Source: Chara braunii (lineage: Eukaryota; Streptophyta; Charophyceae; Charales; Characeae). Taken from it: 21,592 bases of DNA. Shown here in pieces: positions 17,831 to 21,592 of the stretch. A program made the position numbers and the translations under genes. A model generated the notes under the pieces. The model saw nothing but the letters and a program-made list of their open reading frames with translations. It was not told the DNA's origin and ran no database searches. Location: assembly GCA_003427395.1 (NCBI GenBank), contig BFEA01000492.1, forward strand, positions 959,951 to 981,542, in the 5' to 3' direction. Positions within the stretch are counted from its first letter, which is position 1, and each line of letters starts with the position of its first letter.

Positions 17831-18660
17831 CTTGTTTCCCGGCGCCTGTCCTGTTTTTCACATGAGAGCACCACACGGCCCTTCATGGTCAGGTGGTCTG
17901 CTTTTCCTTTTTCTAGATGAGGGTTGTTTTCAGACCCCTCATCCGGGTCTCCCTAACCTCCCTTATTCATTTTCCAGGTACCATTGCCCTACCATACCCC
18001 CAATCGATCACCCGCGGCTCGCATTCCTTCTTTTCTTAGTTCCACTTTCTTCCGACTCCTGTCCAACCTCTTCCTCATGCTCTCTCACTCGTGCAAATTT
18101 AGGCAGGGGTCGAGAATAGACTGGAAGCTTAGTTCCCCTTCCAACATTCATCAGGCAACTTTACAGAGGGAGGCACAAAAGGCAAAACTCAGGCAAACGT
18201 CGCACACAGGTCAGTCATCTCCTCACCGACCTCTACCTCGGAAATGGTCTTTCCAATGTTACTATCGGCAGGGTTTTACCCCATACCTCAAGCACAGTTC
18301 AACCGTCGCGAGCGCGGTACCCAGGTCTCGGCAAGGCATTCGCCCTTTCCTCCTAACCCAGAATACCCCATCCTGACTTGCCGCTCGTGTACCCACCGTT
18401 AATCTCGGGAATCACCCCCCACATCTCGGTAAGGCCATTGGAGCTGGCCGTCCAGGCATTCACTTCCATCGGTCCGACAAGAATCAGTTTTTTCCAAGCC
18501 ATGCTAGGAGAAGTTTTTAATCGCATCCGAGGCTCCTTCCTTGCCCCATAGGCAGTGGTCCCCCTGCCGTCTGCCGACAAGCAGCCGCCCCGCCTGAAGA
18601 CGTTTCACACCCCACCTGGGCAAGATTATCGAGCCATGCTCGGACCGTTCGGGTGAGAAT
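17831..18660 (-). other. Upstream flank of the array, possible coding remnant
   Basis: No fifth array copy was recognised. A 50-codon open stretch (18160 to 18011, ended by TGA at 18008-18010) reads on the minus strand with charged, gene-like composition, including KLPVYSRPLPKFARVREHEE and a basic TKKRR. A second frame just upstream (about 18300-18205) reads TISEVEVGEEMTDLCATFA before a stop. These may be parts of one frameshifted gene. I cannot name it. A further minus frame at 18580-18353 has no recognisable feature. Confidence 0.25.
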
Positions 18661-20731
18661 GCTACTAATCAGCCGACGAGACCCACCCTTGCCTGACAGC
18701 CCGGTGGCCCGACCCCCACACGTGGAACCCGGTGAACTTCAAAGAGGACGACCATTCCGCATCCCGCACCGACCGGCGCAAACCAATCCTTTCCTTCCGA
18801 AAGGCAGGACGCTCGAATCCCCATCATGCAAACACAAGCCCCAAGGTGAGACACACATAACACAAGTGTCTTTCCCCAGGTGCCCCCAGCGCTTCCTACC
18901 CATTGCTCACAGGTTTTCACTCAGAACAGTGCGTGCCACTCACCCCTAACTTCCATACATAGTGTCTAGTTCCTTTTCGTGAGCATCTTCAAAGAGGAGC
19001 TAGTTTTTCTTGGAGTTTAGCAACTCCCTTCATTCCCTTATCTTTGCTTGTGTGTCCGTTCATAGGGCAGGATTGTTCCTTCTCGATTACCGTTTATGTT
19101 TATATGAGGTTCCTTCAAGCATTTAAGTGCGGTGCACGGAGCCCGCTGGGCTCTGAAGAGCAGAAGAGAAACACCCAGGTCGGTCGGATCACTTCACCAT
19201 GGGATTTTCATTGGAACCCGGACTGGCCCGGAATCCCAACCGCCTGCCAGGTAACAGGAGCCCTTCTTTCATACAAAGAGGAAGGGTCGACCTGCGGCTT
19301 GACCAAGGCTTCCCCGGCCTGACGAACATCAGTCCAAGGGAAGGAGGACTAGAGTCATCTCCAAAGGAGATGGCTGATCAGAAAGTGCAAGCATGCATGT
19401 TCTTCCTCCAGGCCCGGCCTAGCCATGCGCCCAACCACCCTCAAATCTGATTCTCTCAAAGGATAGAGCATACACAAGCCCTCATTCCTTGTCTTTAGTT
19501 ATGTACACGGTCACGCACGGGGCGCCCCCCCCTCGAGATCGACAGGGTCAATTTAACCCACTACCCGACACCTCCACCATTTTTGTAGGGGCCGTACCCT
19601 GAAGGACTTTCGAGCCTCGGTCGACCCCACTGCGGGTCCCATTTGGCTCGATCCGCCCACGCTCACGCTCCGGGCGCGGGTCGTTTGTCCCAGGGGCACC
19701 CCCACCTAGTGCTTTGAGATGGATGGGGATGAGCCTTTTGCGAGAGGGTTTTACATTGGGGGATGTAGCTCCGCTCTCGCGTCAAGATGGTAGCTCTTTG
19801 GCCACTCGTGGCGTTTTCTTGATTCGATTAAGTCTGGCCAGGCAATTGCTCCTTCCAATACGCAAGCAGTCCAGGGAGTTTATTGAAGGTTTGTTTTCTT
19901 ATCATGCGCAGGCCAAGCGTCATCCATCGGGCCACGCACCTTTTCACTAAGTCTGGTGGCTCAAGACAGCCCCTACGACATCCTTGGGGTAGGGTGGCAT
20001 CGCCCGGACCCCTAGCCACTATATTTTTTTTTGCTTGAGCCACCAACATTGCATTCACCTATCCACTACTGCCCTTAGTCCTTCCAGGCTTGCATTGCAT
20101 TCAAGAGAACCATTGCATTCAATCATCACACAAGCCCCATTCCGGGGTCTACCACTCATTCAGGCATCCGACCATCCAACCCATTCTACATTCATAGTTT
20201 AAGCGGGGTCTAAGTCCTTCCCTCGTCGCTTTCCCTATTCCCGCCCGCATCCGGCGGACACAGTCCCGCTCAGACCACCCTAGGCTACTCACCTGCTCAA
20301 GACCACACAAAGCAAAAGTCAGGTACAATCCCCATTGGGGTCAACATATCACCCCTCCCACAAGCCTAACTTCCTTTTGCCTCTGATGATCCTTTGGTTA
20401 TCTTTCCCTTCACTCAAGCAAGTCATGCCTTCAGCTTAGTCATGCAGTCGGGGAAGATGGTTGAGTCAAACTGACCTCGTCCAAAATCAACGCTCCTTGT
20501 TGCTTCCGCAATTGCTCTCAATAGTTCCGTATCCTTCCCTTCTTAGTGGCACAAGGGACCAAATGTCCTTCCTTTGCCCTCGCTTTCCACCAAGTGAGGA
20601 CTAAGTTCTTTCCTGTTCGTTCCCTGGCAATGTAACAGGTGAGGGTGGAGGTTAGTCACATGCCATGGAGGGGGGGAAGGGGTGACGGAAGGGTTAAAGG
20701 TTAAAGAGTTTAGGAGGAATGGAGGAAGGCG

Positions 20732-20735
<4 letters not shown>
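18661..20735. other. Non-coding interval, no gene seen
   Basis: Open frames on both strands are short and unsupported. A perfect 7-bp inverted repeat CATCTCC/GGAGATG lies at 19356-19372. A C/G-rich patch lies around 19620-19700. The last part (20640-20735) becomes purine-rich and leads into the GA tract. Confidence 0.5.
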
Positions 20736-20800
<65 letters not shown>

Positions 20801-20801
20801 N

Positions 20802-20866
<65 letters not shown>
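20736..20866 (+). repeat. (GA)n microsatellite, about 131 bp
   Basis: Uninterrupted GA dinucleotides fill 20736-20866 apart from one undetermined base at 20801. That N inside a perfect dinucleotide tract suggests an assembly or basecalling problem, so the true length is uncertain. Open frames through it are artefacts. Confidence 0.97.
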
Positions 20867-20867
<1 letters not shown>

Positions 20868-20994
20868 AAGAAGATTCACATCCTAATCGACCTTGCTCAT
20901 TGACTTACCCTAACCAATTCTGTCCGGAGTTCCGTGCACCCCCTTGCAGCCCCTTAAGGCTCTCGATTGGACGGGGGAGATGATAAGCGAGGGA

Positions 20995-21592
20995 GGGTTG
21001 GGATGTCCGGCTATGGTGGATGGGTGTAGGCGATGGAGGTTGAAGAAGGGTTGGGTTGTCCTGCTATGGTGGATGGGTGTAGGTGATGGGGGTCGAAGAA
21101 GGGTTGGGGTGTCCGGCTATGGCGGATGGGTGTAGGTGATGGAGGTTGAAGAAGGGTCGGGGCGTCCGGCGACGGTGAATGGGTGTAGGTGATTGAGGTT
21201 GAAGAAGGGTTGGGGCGTCCGGCTATGGTGGATGGGTGTAGGTGATGGACGTCGAAGAGGGGTTGGGGTGTCCGGCTATGGTGGATGGGTGTAGGTGATG
21301 GACGTCGAAGAGGGGTTGGGGTGTCCGGCTATGGTGGACGGGTGTAGGTGATGGAGGTTGAAGGGGGGTTGGGGTATCCGACTGTGGTGGACGGGTGTGG
21401 GTGATGGAGGTTGAAAAAGGGTTGGGGCGTCCGGCTAGGGTGGATGGGTGTAGGTGATAGAGGTTGAAGAAGGGTTGGGGTGTCCGGCTATGGCGGATGG
21501 GTGTAGGTGATGGAGGTTGAAGAAGGGTTGGGGCGTCCGGCTATGGTGGATGGGTGTAGGTGACATAGGTTGAAGAAGGGTTGAGGTGTCCG
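20995..21592 (+). repeat. 53-bp minisatellite, about 11 copies, running off the window
   Basis: The unit reads approximately GGGTTGGGGTGTCCGGCTAT followed by GGTGGATGGGTGTAGGTGAT and GGAGGTTGAAGAA, 53 bases. About 11 copies fit into 598 bp, each differing by a few substitutions (for example GGAGGTTGAAGAA versus GGACGTCGAAGAG). A partial, diverged unit may precede from about 20969. The unit is not a multiple of three and stops occur, so it is not a protein repeat. The strand is very G-rich. Confidence 0.95.

Noticed and set aside
19757-19835. Possible tRNA-Ala (starts GGGGGATGTAGCTC)
   Set aside because: The 5' end resembles a tRNA, but no matching acceptor 3' strand, anticodon arm or T-arm stem can be formed downstream.
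20543-20903. Open frames encoding Leu-Ser or Arg-Glu repeats
   Set aside because: They are translations of the GA microsatellite and cross an undetermined base.

Overview
The window looks like repeat-rich nuclear DNA from a eukaryote, most likely a green plant or streptophyte alga. The protein style of the retroelement reminds me of charophyte elements such as those of Chara, but that is an inference from memory and is not proven here. There are no bacterial operons, Shine-Dalgarno sites, tRNAs or rRNAs that I can support. Every convincing coding signal lies on the minus strand, and the plus strand is strongly pyrimidine-rich through most of the window.

Layout, left to right. 1-6350: non-coding, repeat-rich DNA with a purine tract (66-160), a cluster of six perfect or near-perfect inverted repeats (652-1307), a 51-52 bp tandem repeat (2047-2275), two similar polypurine-tract/palindrome junctions that look like 3' ends of old LTR elements (about 2699-2770 and 3957-4000), and a 38 bp tandem repeat (5203-5393). 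6353-14009, minus strand: the core of a decayed Ty3/gypsy-type LTR retrotransposon. In transcription order it has gag with a CCHC knuckle, a linker and aspartic protease, reverse transcriptase, RNase H, integrase (HHCC, D-D-x35-E, GPY/F-like tail), then a triplicated 66-74 bp repeat carrying a polypurine tract, and an extra serine/acid-rich ORF. It is inactive: it has several in-frame stops and at least four frameshifts, and both the protease and reverse transcriptase active sites are altered. I could not identify its LTRs by eye.

14471-17830, minus strand: a head-to-tail array of four homologous genes (A, B, C, D) for proteins of about 250-270 residues of a family I do not recognise. Only the copy next to gag (A) is open; B, C and D carry stops, several exactly where sister copies have tryptophan. 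The four lie on the same strand as gag-pol, directly upstream of gag, with short gaps (56 bp between C and D). They may be a host gene array beside the element or cargo belonging to a larger element. This array is the most interesting object in the window.

17831-20735 has no gene I can support apart from a weak 50-codon minus-strand fragment. 20736-20866 is a long GA microsatellite, and 20995 to the end of the window is a G-rich 53 bp minisatellite of about 11 copies that runs off the edge.
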